Shown here in pieces: positions 32,025 to 43,537 of a stretch of 64,000 nt of DNA. Numbering within the stretch: the stretch's first letter is position 1; each line of letters starts with the position of its first letter. Position numbers and translations under genes: made by a program. This DNA is from Siphonodentalium dalli (Eukaryota; Mollusca; Scaphopoda; Gadilida; Siphonodentaliidae). Under the pieces are notes generated by a model. The model ran no database searches. It had not been told where the DNA came from and worked only from the letters and a program-made list of their open reading frames with translations. Location of the stretch: assembly GCA_032622095.1 (NCBI GenBank), contig CP136061.1:115514754-115578753 (forward strand), read 5' to 3'.

Positions 32025-32974
32025 TTCTTCTCTTCTTCTTCTGGTTACAGCCGTCGGTCATTTGCTGACCATTATTAGCCGTTGAGTGGGATTTTTTGGG
32101 GTATTTTTATACTATTAAAAGGGTAGTTTTCGTATTAAAAACAGTTAAAACTATGTACAATCTCAGTTGCTTACTTGTTGGTGTGGTCTAGGAGGATAAG
32201 AGGCCTCAAGACATCGGGCGATAGCGTCGACTTGAAGCCCCCTACATCCTCAGAAGATACAGAGTCTTGTGTTAAATTATTCCATTGAGTGACAGTTCGG
32301 GGGTAAAAAGAGTATTTGTAATTGTCTGATGTTGTGCCTATCTGGATGAAATTTGCTTTGTTAACGGAGGATCGTGTGGTTTTGGATTTTGGGATGAGTA
32401 TATTATTTGAATCAGAAAAGACAAGATTGTTATTAATTTTGTAAAGCATTATGAGTCTGGATTTAAGTCGTCTCTCTTGTAGGCTTTGCCAGTGAAGGTT
32501 GTCAAGCATCTCGGTGACTGAACTGATGTTATGAAATCTGTTTGAGCGGCGTTGTACTTTTTCTAATTTGTCTATTTGTCCTTTGTGATGTGGGTCCCAT
32601 ATTGTAGCGCAATATTCAAGTTTGGGCCTAACGAGTGCTTGATATGCTCTATTCTTGATATCTATAGATGCTACCTTAAGGTTTCTCTTTAAAAATCCAA
32701 GTGCTCTATTGCCATTTGATGTTATCTGATCAATATGCTGATCCCAATGTAAGTTATTTTGGATAGTAAGTCCGAGGTATTTTACAGATTTGACTGCTTC
32801 AAGTGTGTGGCCTTTGAGAGAGTATGTAGCAGTTATAGGAGATTTTTGCCTAGAGATGCTGAGGAGATTACACTTATCTGGGTGAAAGGACATGAGCCAG
32901 TCTTTCTCCCATTGACTAGCTGCAATTAAGTCATTGTAGTTTACTTCAAGGTATGTCTGCCAGAAAGCCTGCAT
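32025..32974 (-). pseudogene. 5'-truncated CR1/jockey-like LINE: reverse transcriptase C-terminal part and 3' tail
   Basis: The open frame 32974-32171 (minus, 267 codons) reads QWEKDWLMSFHPDKCNLLSI, then VKYLGLTI (late reverse-transcriptase motifs) and LGFLKRNL, YQALVRPKLEYCATIWDPH and KLEKVQRRSNRF. This is the conserved C-terminal part of CR1/jockey-type LINE polyproteins. The catalytic YADD block, the rest of the transcriptase and the endonuclease are missing. Downstream on the same strand are a short 3' region and a GAAGAAG-type tail (complement at about 32025-32045), typical of CR1-group ends. The frame is open over the remaining part, so the insertion may be fairly young. It lies between genes A and B. 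Confidence 0.85.
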
Positions 32975-33202
32975 TTGAAAATATAGACCCCCCCCCCCAA
33001 CAGGGATCTAAATGTGTTCTAAATGATATATGTATGTAGATAAGAGTCTATATAAGGTTAATAGTGGACAAACATGAGTAATTTCAGAGTAGGAAAAAAA
33101 TTTGCATTCCTCATTTTTTCCAGCCCCGACATGCCCACTCATCCCCGCCTTGTGTCTGGAAAAATCTGCAGACCCAATACCCCCCTCCCCCCCCCCACCC
33201 GC

Positions 33203-33420
33203 TTTCTCTACTAAAATGAATTATCCCATTCAGTGAAAAAAATAGACATAAGGATGATCCATAATTATTGGGGGGGGGGGGTGGGGATGTTCAAGAAATA
33301 TAAGCAGACAAACATAAAACAAGTGCAGAGGGATTCCTAATCAGTAGTGGGGAAATGTTCCGATAATTATTTCAACATTTCCTAAGGGAACTATTCATCA
33401 ATGAATATTTAATAAAGGAA
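33203..33420. mobile_element. Family C fragment
   Basis: TTTCTCTACTAAAATGAATT, CCCATTCAGTGAAAAAAATA and TCAACATTTCCTAAGGGAAC follow the C family order, with a G-run insertion at 33268. Ends are degraded. Confidence 0.65.
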
Positions 33421-33824
33421 TTATTGAACTATTGAACTTCTAAGCACTCAGTCTAATAATAACTAGACCAAGGTTTCCTTACAGTCAACTCTCATTAATT
33501 AAGAAAATGATGTAGTGTGATTGTGTTATGTGGAAGAATATGTGGCTGTGGTCATTTGTTCATTTATTCCCAAAGAGAAATAGAATCGTGCACATACAGG
33601 TGTGCCAGGGATGTAATTACCCCCCCCCCCCCCAAACTTGGGTAAAATATTCTCTACAGTCAGCTACATTTGGAAATTTCATGCCTGACTAAACATTTGT
33701 TGGAATTTTTGCACTAAAAAGTAGGCTGAACTTTGTTCTTATAGTTTGATTTTCCAACCACTGTCGCTCTTCAGTGTGAAAGCTCGAGGTACAAGTTGGA
33801 AAATTTAAACCATAGGCCAAGCTA

Positions 33825-33967
33825 CAGTCATGCTCTAAATAATCAACTCCTTAACCATAGCAGAGAGCTTTCCGATGAATGGCAACAAGCCATATTTCCG
33901 ACTAAATCCTGAAAAGTTACCCATAATTCTGCTGTGGTTAAGGAGTCGATTACTTAGGGCATTACTG
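33825..33967. mobile_element. Family D MITE with most of the left arm deleted
   Basis: CAGTCATGCTCTAAATAATC and ACTCCTTAACCATAGCAG join directly to GAGAGCTTTCCGATG and a complete right arm ending GCATTACTG. TA flanks both sides. Confidence 0.85.
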
Positions 33968-35365
33968 TACTTGGGGTGCAAATGGCATTTTCAAAACTTG
34001 GGGGAATTTGTTTTTGGTTGAAGGAGTGCATTTAGGAATTATGTGATGGGACAACAACCTCCCACCCCACCCCAACGGTTCCTCTAGCAACCGTGACGTC
34101 CCTGGTGCTGATGCAGGTTTGCTATCGATGCCCACTGAGCCAGACGTTGTCAGGAAGTCATAGCCGTTAATTAGGTCTAAAGATGGATCGAAATATGTCA
34201 ATAACGAATGCTGTATATCCGTCGGGTATATAACGATTTGCATACAATGACCTGTGTGTTGTGGAATAAGAGACAGTTTTGCGTCAGAAGCTTACCTAAT
34301 CTCATGCATGGGATTGTATAATTATGTCCCATGTCATATATATAGCTGTTACACAACTTGTATATATACCAATGGTTTAGGTCTCTCATGCTGTCATCCG
34401 CTAGGCTTATTGTGCACATATATATAAACCGTAAGAGAATGGTCACGCTGCATGGGGTCCGGAGTTTGATCAAAGGGGTGGACAGGGTATAGGTAAATAA
34501 AATATATATATATTCATCCTTTCACCGTCCACCAAATAAAACGTGGAATTGTCAAATATTCATGTCTGAAATCCCATTCATTTATGAGTTTTTTTAATCA
34601 AAATAATGGGATGTAGGGTGCCCCCAGTTCACCCACATGTAATATGCGTATGAACACACGATACAAAAAATATATGGCATGAACTCTCTCATTCAGACGA
34701 GACAGAGGAGATCTCATCGATACATATTAACTAACACGTGCAGTCTACAAACTGAAGAAGGTGAAAACACTTATCACAATGAGAGCACAGATATGGTAAA
34801 GAGATGAGAGGGAAGGGGGCGTGACAACACAATCTACCATCAATCATATAACAGCAAACAAAGAGCCAGCACCCTTCCTTTCAGAATAGTAAACACCTGA
34901 AGTGCCTTACCATCAGAAGTAATATATGCAGATAGGGTTAATGAATTCAAAAACAGTCCAGATAAATTTATCGAAAAAAGCAGAAAACGATACATAATAT
35001 ACGACGCACCAATAATGGAAAGTATAACTAACGAAGAGCTTACAAAAGAGGCCAAGCCTGCTGTCTGGAACAACCTTAGGTAACTATTATTTGACCAATT
35101 CCAATCGGCGGTGCCCACTGGCCATGTAAAATAATGCCCCCGTATATATGTCATGCCTCGGCCCTTAACTGATTTCGTTCTTGCACATGCAGGGGACTGC
35201 AGGACAATTAAAATATAAAATGATTGCGTTATCTTACAGTCACCTACCTATATCCATGCAGGTAAATTGTGATAGGTCTATACATCGACGTATATATATT
35301 AAATATAGATCGATGTTCTATAAATTAATTGTGTGCCAGATAGGCTATATATATTCAACAAATTG
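33968..35365. other. Intergenic stretch without recognised features
   Basis: Unique sequence with TATATATA tracts (34497-34510 and 35290-35350). Small minus-strand frames (34243-33962, 34473-34198, 35154-34840) lack family signals. Confidence 0.5.
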
Positions 35366-35560
35366 ACGAATAGTTCCTTTAGGACATGTTCAGATAATAA
35401 GTTCAACAAACAATATACAGTACTTATTATCTGAACAATATATTGTTGCATATATTAGCTTATTTTGCTGAAAACCTCTCCCATTGGATAATAGACAATT
35501 CCAATTCAGAGGCCCCCTCCTCTGGACCACCACTGAATCCATTTAGCATATAGAAAGGAT
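35366..35560 (-). mobile_element. Family C fragment, reverse orientation
   Basis: AATAGTTCCTTTAGGACATG, TTCAGATAATAAGTTCAACA with an inverse partner, GATAATAGACAATTCCAATT and CACTGAATCCATTTAGCATA, then AGAAAGGATTAA at 35559. Confidence 0.65.
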
Positions 35561-35869
35561 TAATTTGCCTGTTCCCAACATTAAAAATAGGTCTAGTCAG
35601 TCCTTTAAAATGTCAGTCCTCGTTCAAACGTATCATATTGATCAAAATTAGACCCAATGCGCTATACGATTGTCCCATACACGAAGATCCAAAATACTCC
35701 GAAGATCCTATATTTTACGAAGACCCAATATTACGAAGGTTGGAACTTGGATATACTGAAGGTCCGATACTCAGAAGGTCCGGGCATGGCCCACGGAAGA
35801 ATGTCTTCTTGTTGCATGGTATACTAGTATCGCTATCATTATAGGGCCTATATATCAGCAAGCCGATTT

Positions 35870-37345
35870 ATATGGAATCCTATTAGGGCCACTTGCTAAT
35901 GGCGCTTTCGGCGCACTTTTTGTCGCTTTCGGCGCGATGCCGAAAACGACAAAATGTGCGGCCCGAAAGCGCCGAAAGCGACAAAAAGTGCGCCGAAAGC
36001 GACAAATAGTGCGCCGTAACGGCGCATATTTTATGGAATCCTATTACGGCCACTTGCTAATGGCGCTTTCGGCGCACTTTTTGTCGCTTTTGGCGCGATG
36101 CGCCGAAAGCGCCGAAAGCGACAAAATGTGCGAAAGCGACAAAATATGCGCCATTAGTGCAATCGGCGCGGTGCGCCATTAGAGCATTCGGCGCGGTGCG
36201 CCATTAGCGCGGTGCGCCGAAAGCGACAAAATATGCGCCATTAGCGCATGTACAATTAAGTATGTGATCACCCCAGCAGGGGTGCCGGAAGAGGGGGCAT
36301 ATGGGGCAGCTGACCCCCTGCCCTTGACCAAGGGGGCGAGCGGGGGCAGGACTTGCCCTTTTTCTGGAGAAAGAAAATGCTTTTTGTGTGTTTAATCTCA
36401 TGTTTTTACAGTAAAATGTGACTTTTTTTTGTCCAAATACCACCAATTTCACAAGGAATATAAAATTTTTGTCAATTTTGTCACAAAACGGCCATAAAAA
36501 CCGACAAATACCTTTAAAATAGGGATTTTTGCCACAATGAATTTATGGTTATTTTTCCGAGTTTGCGGAGAAAATGCCCTTTTTTTTGCAGAAAAGTGCC
36601 CTTTTGTAGGCTCTGCACCCCCCCCTGCCCTTGGATGCTTCCGGTGCCCCTGCACAGATCGGGCATGGCCATATGTACAATGTATAGGCCTATGTATCAA
36701 TTTTAAAAGGGAGGGGCTGAATTTTTGCTGTAGATAGACCTCCAATGCTATAATTTGTCATTATTCAGATTTAAAATTATTGTGGGCCGTGTGGTCCTGG
36801 TCCCTCCTTTGTGGGTAGTTAAAGGTACTCAATCCGATCAGACGGTCCCAGGGATGTGGCTAGAGGGTCTCCGTTGGGGGTGTCCACCTTGTGAAAATTC
36901 CAACTGCACCTCCTTGGAATCAGAATCAGACAAAACACAAATTTTGTCGCTTCTCGGCGCGTTACTAATGGTGCACTTTTTGTCGCTTTCGGCGTCTTCG
37001 GCGCATCGCGCCGAAAGCGCCATTAGCAAGTGGCCCTAATAGGATTTTGTCGCTTTCGGCGCGTTACTAATGGCGCACTTTTTGTCGCTTTCGGCGTCTT
37101 CGGCGCATCGCGCCGAAAGCGCCATTAGCAAGTGGCCCTAATAGGATTTTGTCGCTTTCGGCGCGATGCGCCGAAAGCGACAAAAAGTGCGCCGAAGCGC
37201 CATTAGCAAGTGGCCGTAATAGGATTCCATAATATTTGTCGCTTTCGGCGCGTTACTAATGGCGCACTTTTTGTCGCTTTTCGGCGTCTTCGGCGCATCG
37301 CGCCGAAAGCGCCATTAGCAAGTGGCCCTAATAGGATTCCATAGA
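35870..37345. repeat. GC-rich mosaic block of GCGCCGAAAGCGACAAAA motifs with inverted outer ends
   Basis: Many direct and inverted copies of GGCGCTTTCGGCGC, TTTGTCGCTTT and GCGCCATTAGC fill 35890-36245 and 36940-37330. The outer ends are inverted: TGGAATCCTATTAGGGCCAC near 35874 and AGTGGCCCTAATAGGATTCC near 37320-37341. The middle (36250-36900) holds a different repeat with poly-C/G tracts (CAGGGGGTCAGCTGCCCC-like). Open frames here are compositional. It lies about 600 bp upstream of gene B's start. Confidence 0.85.
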
Positions 37346-37815
37346 TTTAGCTAGAATCGTATCGCAGGGGATCGAATACTCCACGGATTTCTGGCCATTT
37401 ATAATGTCGTCGCATCCCAAATAGCATATACTTGCTGATCGGTAGCCCGGTTACTTTATTCCTATTGATTAATTGTATGGAAGTTCAGTTAATAAGTACA
37501 GAAAGCATTTGAATTATCATAGGCCTATATAGCGTAAACCCGACGTCAGCTTTATGTGAACATCCCTACTATATATATGACTGGACTGGAGATTCATATA
37601 TTCTAATGTCTTCGTATTAACTGAATGGAGAATATATTTAATAATTAAAGTGTTAATGTATGTCTGGTGTATGAGAAGTGCAAAGTTTTGCACAGCGGGC
37701 AAGATAACTATCCACTAACGTCTCATTCGATTACGATAAAATCACGAGTGCCACTTTAATTATCCTACTGCGCGAAAGTGGGACAATTTATTATTCGATA
37801 TCGACTGCATTCACT

Positions 37816-37830
37816 TCCTGGTCACGTGAT
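37816..37830 (+). promoter_or_regulatory. Candidate proximal promoter sites of gene B: ETS-like site and CACGTG E-box
   Basis: CTTCCTGGTCACGTGAT lies about 120-135 bp upstream of the gene B start codon. It combines an ETS-type core (AGGAA on the minus strand) with GTCACGTGA, close to the USF/TFE (CLEAR-like) E-box. It sits in a repeat-free stretch (37346-37950) with no clear TATA box. This is motif-level evidence only. Confidence 0.3.
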
Positions 37831-37950
37831 ATCAGCATAACATCGCCGTTTCCGATTTTAATGCCGACATTTAGGAAGAGAATATTCACAGAAAATCGCG
37901 ATATCTAATGTAGGAGCGTGATGCACGCGTTATCCAAGCGAGCCGGCGAA

Positions 37951-38079
37951 ATGTCGGGGCAGAGTATTATGGACAGGGTCGTCGCAGCGAAGCACAGCAT
38001 CGCGGGCCAGGGGCTCGCAAAATCAGTGTGCAAGGCGACGACGGAAGAGGTTATCAGCCCAAAAAGAAACACTTGGATT
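37951..38079 (+). CDS. Gene B exon 1: ANTH N terminus, frame disrupted inside the PIP2-binding motif
   Basis: ATG 37951 gives [19 protein letters not shown], then [13 protein letters not shown], as in CALM. The donor is GTAAGT at 38080. Up to 38058 the frame is that of the ATG. From CCC at 38058 the conserved PKKKHLD(Y) is read only in the -1 frame, and only this frame joins exon 2 (T+AC = Tyr). In the zero frame the product changes to PKRNTWI and stops at TAG 40381-40383 after 45 codons. The change falls in the inositide-binding signature KX9KKKH (K28, K38-K40 and H41 by CALM numbering). The simplest history is loss of one A from a six-A run; assembly error is also possible. The C-CCA-AAA heptamer additionally fits the -1 slippage rule. 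Confidence 0.85.
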
Positions 38080-40374
38080 GTAAGTTGGAGTACTACGGAG
38101 TGTCAAATGGTTGTAAGACTTTGTGCAAGATCGTATAAATAATATAGGGTGTAATACAGGGTTGCTACACCCCTAGCTGTACAGTGGGCCGAGGCGTGGA
38201 TGGCAAAGTGCCGTTAGTCACGCAATGAATTCAGTTGATTTTCATCTCATTTATTATCTTTAATTGAGATGTGATTGTAGCAATAATCACTTTGAAGTAG
38301 CAATAGTATACACTGTGTTTACATTTATATTATCCTTTGATGTTGCCGCTGTTTATTTAGCTACTGATATGGTGGACATTTCTCTGTGATATCAGCAGTA
38401 TTTGTTGCATGGGGTGACCTTGATTATTTATAGTATCAATCCATTGAAATTAAATTTGATAGATTTCCAATAAAACAGCACAAGGAAGATCTCTGATATA
38501 TTGATTTTTTTTCTACTGGTAACTTTTGTTTATGATGTGGCTTCGCACCTCATTAAACTACCTACCATGGTGTATGTTGGTTTTACTTCATATAAATATA
38601 ACCAGCCTGAATATCAGACTTTGGAAACTACCTGAGCATGGAGCATTGGAAATATCATGTCACTTCCTCATCAATTGAATGTTATGTTGTTTCTTAGAAT
38701 GTACTACCATTGAGTCCTCCCCATACCCTATGCTCCTCCCCATACCCTATGCATTCCCCTGCTGGACATCCCCCTTCCACTCCAAACCCTGACTCAAAAC
38801 AATATCCTCAGGCCATTTTAATACCTATGAAGTCAAAATAATTTTTTGCCATGGTGGGGGGGGGGGGGGGGGGATATCTGTGAGTGCATCGCGATATGTC
38901 CAGTGTAAGACTTAATGTTTTACTAACAAGCAATATGTGACCACTTACAATTTAAAAACCCCAATAACAGTAATATTGCAAAATAAAAAATCACATCCAC
39001 ATGTTGTTTTTGATTTTGGGTGGGTTTGATTGTCACTCCGTTTAGCTGACTGTTTCCGATTATACTTCGTGTCTGATTTACATGTAAACAAACAGAGGTT
39101 ACTCATAATATATGCAATATTTTATGCGTTATTTCATGAAAGTTAGAAATTTGCCTGGGCTAAAAGCCTACGGTCTGCATAATTGCATGCTCTACACATG
39201 CACGGTAAACTTCAGTTTATAATTGAACTTGGTCCATTAACATGACTGGCTTAAAATTGCTGATTTATCAAAATGCCGGTAGTCCTTTCTACAACAAATG
39301 TTGTCTGCAGACTTCCACAACTAAATGCAACACAAAGACAATGCATGCAACAATTTCATTAAATTTTGCAAAAACATTGGCAGATTCTGAAATTTGCCTC
39401 GGCTAAAATATAGCCGAAGAAATTTCTTTTTGCCTAGGCATTTGCCTGCTCATGGCTGTGTTAGCACAATTAGTGAGTACAACATATATCCAAAAGCTTA
39501 TATTGAACCACCATGCACGTAGCAACCAAGCATCATTTGGGTACAACATTATGTTTTATCAAGGTCACTGATTTTGATGAAATCATGTGTTTATTTTGCA
39601 CTGTTGCCAGCAAGATAAAGACAAACAATCCTTAGTTTATGGACTTTCTTGCCCAATTTTTGATAAATGTTCGATTCGAATCACAAATATTGTTGTATTT
39701 TCGGTTTTATTGAAACAAAATGTTCCCATCAGCCTGAGGGTAGGCTTAATTTCAATGTCTGAAACAGGTTATTTTTTAGTATTGCCAGGTAGATACTATA
39801 GGGAACCTTATAAAGTTATAAGTTATTTTGTGTAATGAACATTTTTCTATTTGTTGTATATATTTCATTCAGTATATTGAGAGATGGCCCTATGACTGGC
39901 CTGATTTTATATTACAGTCTCACATTTATAACAAATGTGTACTTTGGTTTTAAATTGATGTGAAACACTCCGATCAGGTGTTTCGAATGAAATAACAAAT
40001 AATTATTCCAAAATGAGTTATTTTCATAAATTTGATATCCAAATAGTTTGTAAACAATGTTATAAACGAATTATACATAGTGACTATTAATGGCTGAATC
40101 ATTGTCGTAATGTTTATGTCCAATAATGTGTCCTAAATAAAGTAGTAAATATTTACATTTATGTGTAGTTCAACTGTTGTGTTCTCTGAAATGGTACAGT
40201 CAATGTGGTTGGAATTTTCGACAATCTTAGTTCATTGATACATTGTTACAATGGGGATAATGTTTTGATACTACCGGTAACAGATTAGTTTTATTCAATG
40301 AAATAAGTCCACAATATGTCTTTAAATATATTATCTATAGTAGTTTTAATAGTGCTATTTTTTTTTAATTGCAG
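38080..40374 (+). other. Gene B intron 1
   Basis: 2.3 kb with few transposons compared with the rest of the window; contains the G18 run. A first intron low in insertions may hold regulatory sequence, but no specific element is seen. Confidence 0.6.
38856..38873 (+). repeat. Homopolymer G18 tract
   Basis: An uninterrupted G18 run in intron 1 of gene B. It can form a G-quadruplex, and length calls in such runs are unreliable. Confidence 0.9.
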
Positions 40375-40517
40375 ACTTGCTAGCATGCACACATGAACAC
40401 AATGTCTCCATACCACAGTTAGCCCAGCTGTTGATAGAACGGACAAAATGTACAAACTGGTGTTCAGTGTTTAAAGCCCTCGTCACTGTGCATCACCTGA
40501 TGAATTATGGGAATGAG
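40375..40517 (+). CDS. Gene B exon 2: ANTH helices ([19 protein letters not shown] region)
   Basis: The acceptor is TTTTTTAATTGCAG ending 40374 and the donor is GTATGG at 40518. AC completes a codon started in exon 1, then 47 codons follow. The peptide [19 protein letters not shown], then [27 protein letters not shown], matches PICALM LIQCTNEMNVNIPQLADSL and FKSLITTHHLMVYGNE. Confidence 0.95.
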
Positions 40518-40736
40518 GTATGGTATAGCATAGATAGAAGATATTGGGGCTGCAACGATTCATCGTGAATTCACGATACACTTTCAAACGATTGTGTCAT
40601 GTGTATCGTGATACAGGAAATCAAGTAAAGATGGGCTAGTGTAAAAAAGCAAAACCTGCAATTATCTCTCAAGATTACGTGTATACTATGTATATTTGAC
40701 TCATCTAGCCAACAATTAAAGATGTATAATCTGAAT

Positions 40737-41070
40737 TAATGCTTCCAAATGGTTATTTCTTTGGTTTCGAGGGTGGAAAATATTTTATTCGAGTCGAGGA
40801 ACCCACCCATCAAAGCTCAGAGTGATCAGATATCAATTTTAGAATTTTTTTATTTCTCGTAATGTGTAATTATTTGCGACCCAGAAACGAGTCATCAAAC
40901 CGATTGTCTCAGACAAATTTGCAGATGAAGATGGATAACTCTAAAATCAAGCGATAATACGACCATATTTTGTTGAATAACATGTCATTAAATAACACGT
41001 TTTGGGAAATTTTATACCATAGTTGACAACGGTTAGCAATATTTTGTTGTAATTAATCGATTCCTTGAAA
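40737..41070. repeat. Dispersed repeat M, copy 1
   Basis: Shares TTCGAGTCGAGGAACCCACC, CATCAAAGCTCA, GTGATCAGATATCAATTTT and ATACCATAGTTGACA in order with 59147-59490, both on the same strand. Low divergence; not coding. Confidence 0.85.
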
Positions 41071-41078
41071 TTGATAAA

Positions 41079-41305
41079 TTAACCCTTTCTTCTAAATGGA
41101 TTCTCCTATCAGTTACCGTATTAAAGTCTACATTGGAATGGTCTATTATTCATCTGGAGTGTTCAGTAAAATTGAGCAGACAACCGGCAGACGAGAAGAT
41201 AATACAAGTGCAGAAGGAATTCTGTTCATTGGTGGGAATTGTTCAGATAATAAGTTCACCATTTGTTGAATATATTATCTGAACATTTACAAAGGGAACT
41301 ACTAA
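41079..41305. mobile_element. Family C TTAA element, right end lost
   Basis: TTAA at 41079, CCCTTTCTTCTAAATGGATT, ACATTGGAATGGTCTATTA, GATAATAAGTTCACCATTTG and GAACATTTACAAAGGGAACT; then the sequence departs at a G-run. Confidence 0.78.
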
Positions 41306-42054
41306 CAGAGACGTGGCAACAGGGGGGGGGGGGGGTTGGGGAGGGGGTGTCTCACCCCCCCCCAACTTTGGTCAAATTTTTCAACAGTTGGAAATTTCAT
41401 GCCTGCCAAAACATTAGTTGGAAATTCCACACCAACAATAGGTCGAAAATGGTCTTGTAGTTTGATTTTCAAACAAATTATTGGGGGGAATTAATTGTTT
41501 TTTGGACCAATGTTTGCATATTTTCCTATTTTTTGTCAAAATTTTGGACTGAAATGGTCATCAGTTGGAAATCTCAAACACTTGGAAAAGTTGTGTCCTT
41601 GTTCCTCCCCTGTGGCCAGTCAAAAACTGCTAGTTAATTTAAGAAAACAATATTGCCATCCATTTGATGAACATTGTCATCAGTTGGAAATTTTCCAACC
41701 TAAGTGGGGGTGTCAGGTTTGAAATGTCCAACTCTTGGAAGGCTTGATGCTAGTCTAGATGCTAGGATATTGTAATTTTCTTGTTCAGATTTCATAATTT
41801 TCGCACACCGGGCCAAACATGGTCGGCCCGGTATGGTTCGGCCCGGTTTGTCATTGTCCCTCCCCGTGGCCAATACAAAACTGCTAACTAGTTTAACAAA
41901 ACAATATTTTACTACATTTGGTCAAACTTGTGGACTGAAATGGTCATCAGTTGGAGAATTTTCCAACCTGAGGGGGAGTATGAGGTTTGAAATTTCCAAC
42001 ACTATAGGAAAGCTTCAGTTGAGGCCAGTCTAGAAGCTAAGATTTGCGATTTTT
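41306..42054. other. Intron 2 of gene B, degenerate repeat
   Basis: Several copies of a GTTGGAAATTT(C/T)/AACTCTTGGAAAG motif and GTGGCCAGTCAAAAACTGCTA with variants suggest a diverged tandem or dispersed repeat. G-runs at 41321 and C-runs at 41355. No coding frame. Confidence 0.45.
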
Positions 42055-42681
42055 ATACCCCCCGCAACGAAGTTAGGGGGGGGTATACTGGAGTCAGCTT
42101 GTCCGTCCGTCCGTCGAGCCGTCCGTCGTCCATCGTCCGTCCGTGGACATAAATTTGTCCGGAGTTTTTCTCAGTCATTTTTTTTATCAATTTCCGTGAA
42201 ACTAGGCACAGACATCATCCACCATGGGAACCTGTGCACCTGCGATTATGACGTCTGTCGGACTTTTTTTGGTGGAGTTATCCCCCCTTTTTCGACTTAG
42301 AAACTTTTCGCAACATGTATACTTTTGTCCGAGCTTTTATTCCTACATTTTTCGGTCAATATTTTTAAAACGTGGCACAGATATTTAGTACCATGGGAAC
42401 TTGTGCACCTGCGATTATGACGTCTGTCCGACATGTTTTGTGTGGAGTTATTCCCCTTTTTCGACTTAGAATTTTTTTCGCAACATACATAATTTTGTCC
42501 AAGCTTTTATTCCTACATTTTTTGGTCAATAGGTTTAAGATTAGGGTTATGGTTGTACACCTGCAATGGGAACTGTTATTTTATTATTTTAACTAAATGT
42601 TTACTGACATGTGAAACATCTTAGTATTTTAAAAACAGGGGGGGTATTCGTAGTCCCCATTGGGACAGTCACACCTCTAGT
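42055..42681 (+). mobile_element. Family E element, two internal units
   Basis: CGCAACGAAGTTAGG and GTATACTGGAGTCAGC to GGGACAGTCACACCTCTAG, same orientation as 14086-14859. The ACCATGGGAAC(C/T)TGTGCACC unit occurs twice rather than three times. Confidence 0.85.
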
Positions 42682-43153
42682 TTGTATAGTTTTCAAAATT
42701 TTCTCACACCGAGCCGTATAACCCGAACAACCATGGTCAGCCCGGTGTGTCCTGGTCTGTTGCCCGTAGCCGTGTGCATTTGTCTGGAGTTAGACCACTA
42801 GATGTTAGGATTTATGCAATTTTTCAGGTTAAAATATCTGAATTTTCTCATACTGGGAATATAGCACCATGGTTTATGAATATATAGGATATTAGGCCTG
42901 AGCACTGATGTGCAAGGGGGGGGGGGTGCAAATGGAATTATGTATGCAAAACTTGTGTTTGGTCTGATTCTGATTCAAGGGGGGGGGGGGGTGCAGTTGG
43001 AATTTCCCATGGTGGACACCCCCAAACGGAGACCCTCTAGCCACGTCCCTGACTACTGATCAAAAGACATGAGTATAGAAAGGGTTAATGACTATTCCGA
43101 TGTCACAAAGATCAGGTTTAGCTCATTGTCTTCTTTCTCTTGTCTTCTTCCAG

Positions 43154-43229
43154 CGATTCTGCCAGTATTTTGCATCCAACAATTGTGTATTCAATCTGTC
43201 TGGATTTAACGACAAAAATAGCTGCCAGG
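43154..43229 (+). CDS. Gene B exon 3: ANTH (RFCQYFASNNCVFNL)
   Basis: The acceptor is CTTCTTCCAG ending 43153 and the donor is GTATGT at 43230. Its 25 codons plus one base give RFCQYFASNNCVFNLSGF, then NDKNSCQ, matching RFIQYLASRNTLFNLSNFLDKSGLQ of PICALM. A TTAA-element end (43085-43088) lies about 65 nt upstream. Confidence 0.95.
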
Positions 43230-43324
43230 GTATGTCTATTATTTATCTCAGAATTATAATGAGTGGTAGTCTAGTCAAAGTTCACATTTAACCTTTGAAA
43301 TAATGTTGATAATCTTATCAACTA

Positions 43325-43537
43325 CAGTAATGCTCTAATTAATCGACTCCTTAAACACCGCAGAATTATGGGTAACTTTTCAGGATTTAGTCGGAAATAT
43401 GGCTTGTTGCCATTCATCGGAAAGCTCTCGGGGAGAGCTTTCCGATGAATGGCAACAAGCCATATTTCCGACTAAATCCTGAAAAGTTACCCATAATTCT
43501 GCTGTGTTTAAGGAGTCGATTAATTAGAGCATTACTG
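43325..43537. mobile_element. Family D foldback MITE, near-perfect
   Basis: CAGTAATGCTCTAATTAATC to GATTAATTAGAGCATTACTG, TA on both sides, centre AAGCTCTCGGGGAGAGCTTT. The two arms share the same private variants (GCTCTAATTAATC and its complement), consistent with arm-to-arm conversion. Confidence 0.94.

Noticed and set aside
35937-36182. Basic peptide-like frame (KRRKRQKVRRKRQ)
   Set aside because: It is a product of the repeated GCGCCGAAAGCGACAAAA motif, not a protein.
36204-37029. Several overlapping 60-98 codon frames
   Set aside because: They overlap on both strands in a repeat mosaic; compositional only.
40545-40640. GGGGCTGCAACGATTCATCG followed by ACGATACAC-type sequence, resembling the end of a hAT element
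   Set aside because: Only one end is visible; GATTGCAGCCCTAC at 26183 may be the opposite end of another copy, but neither can be bounded, so no element is called.
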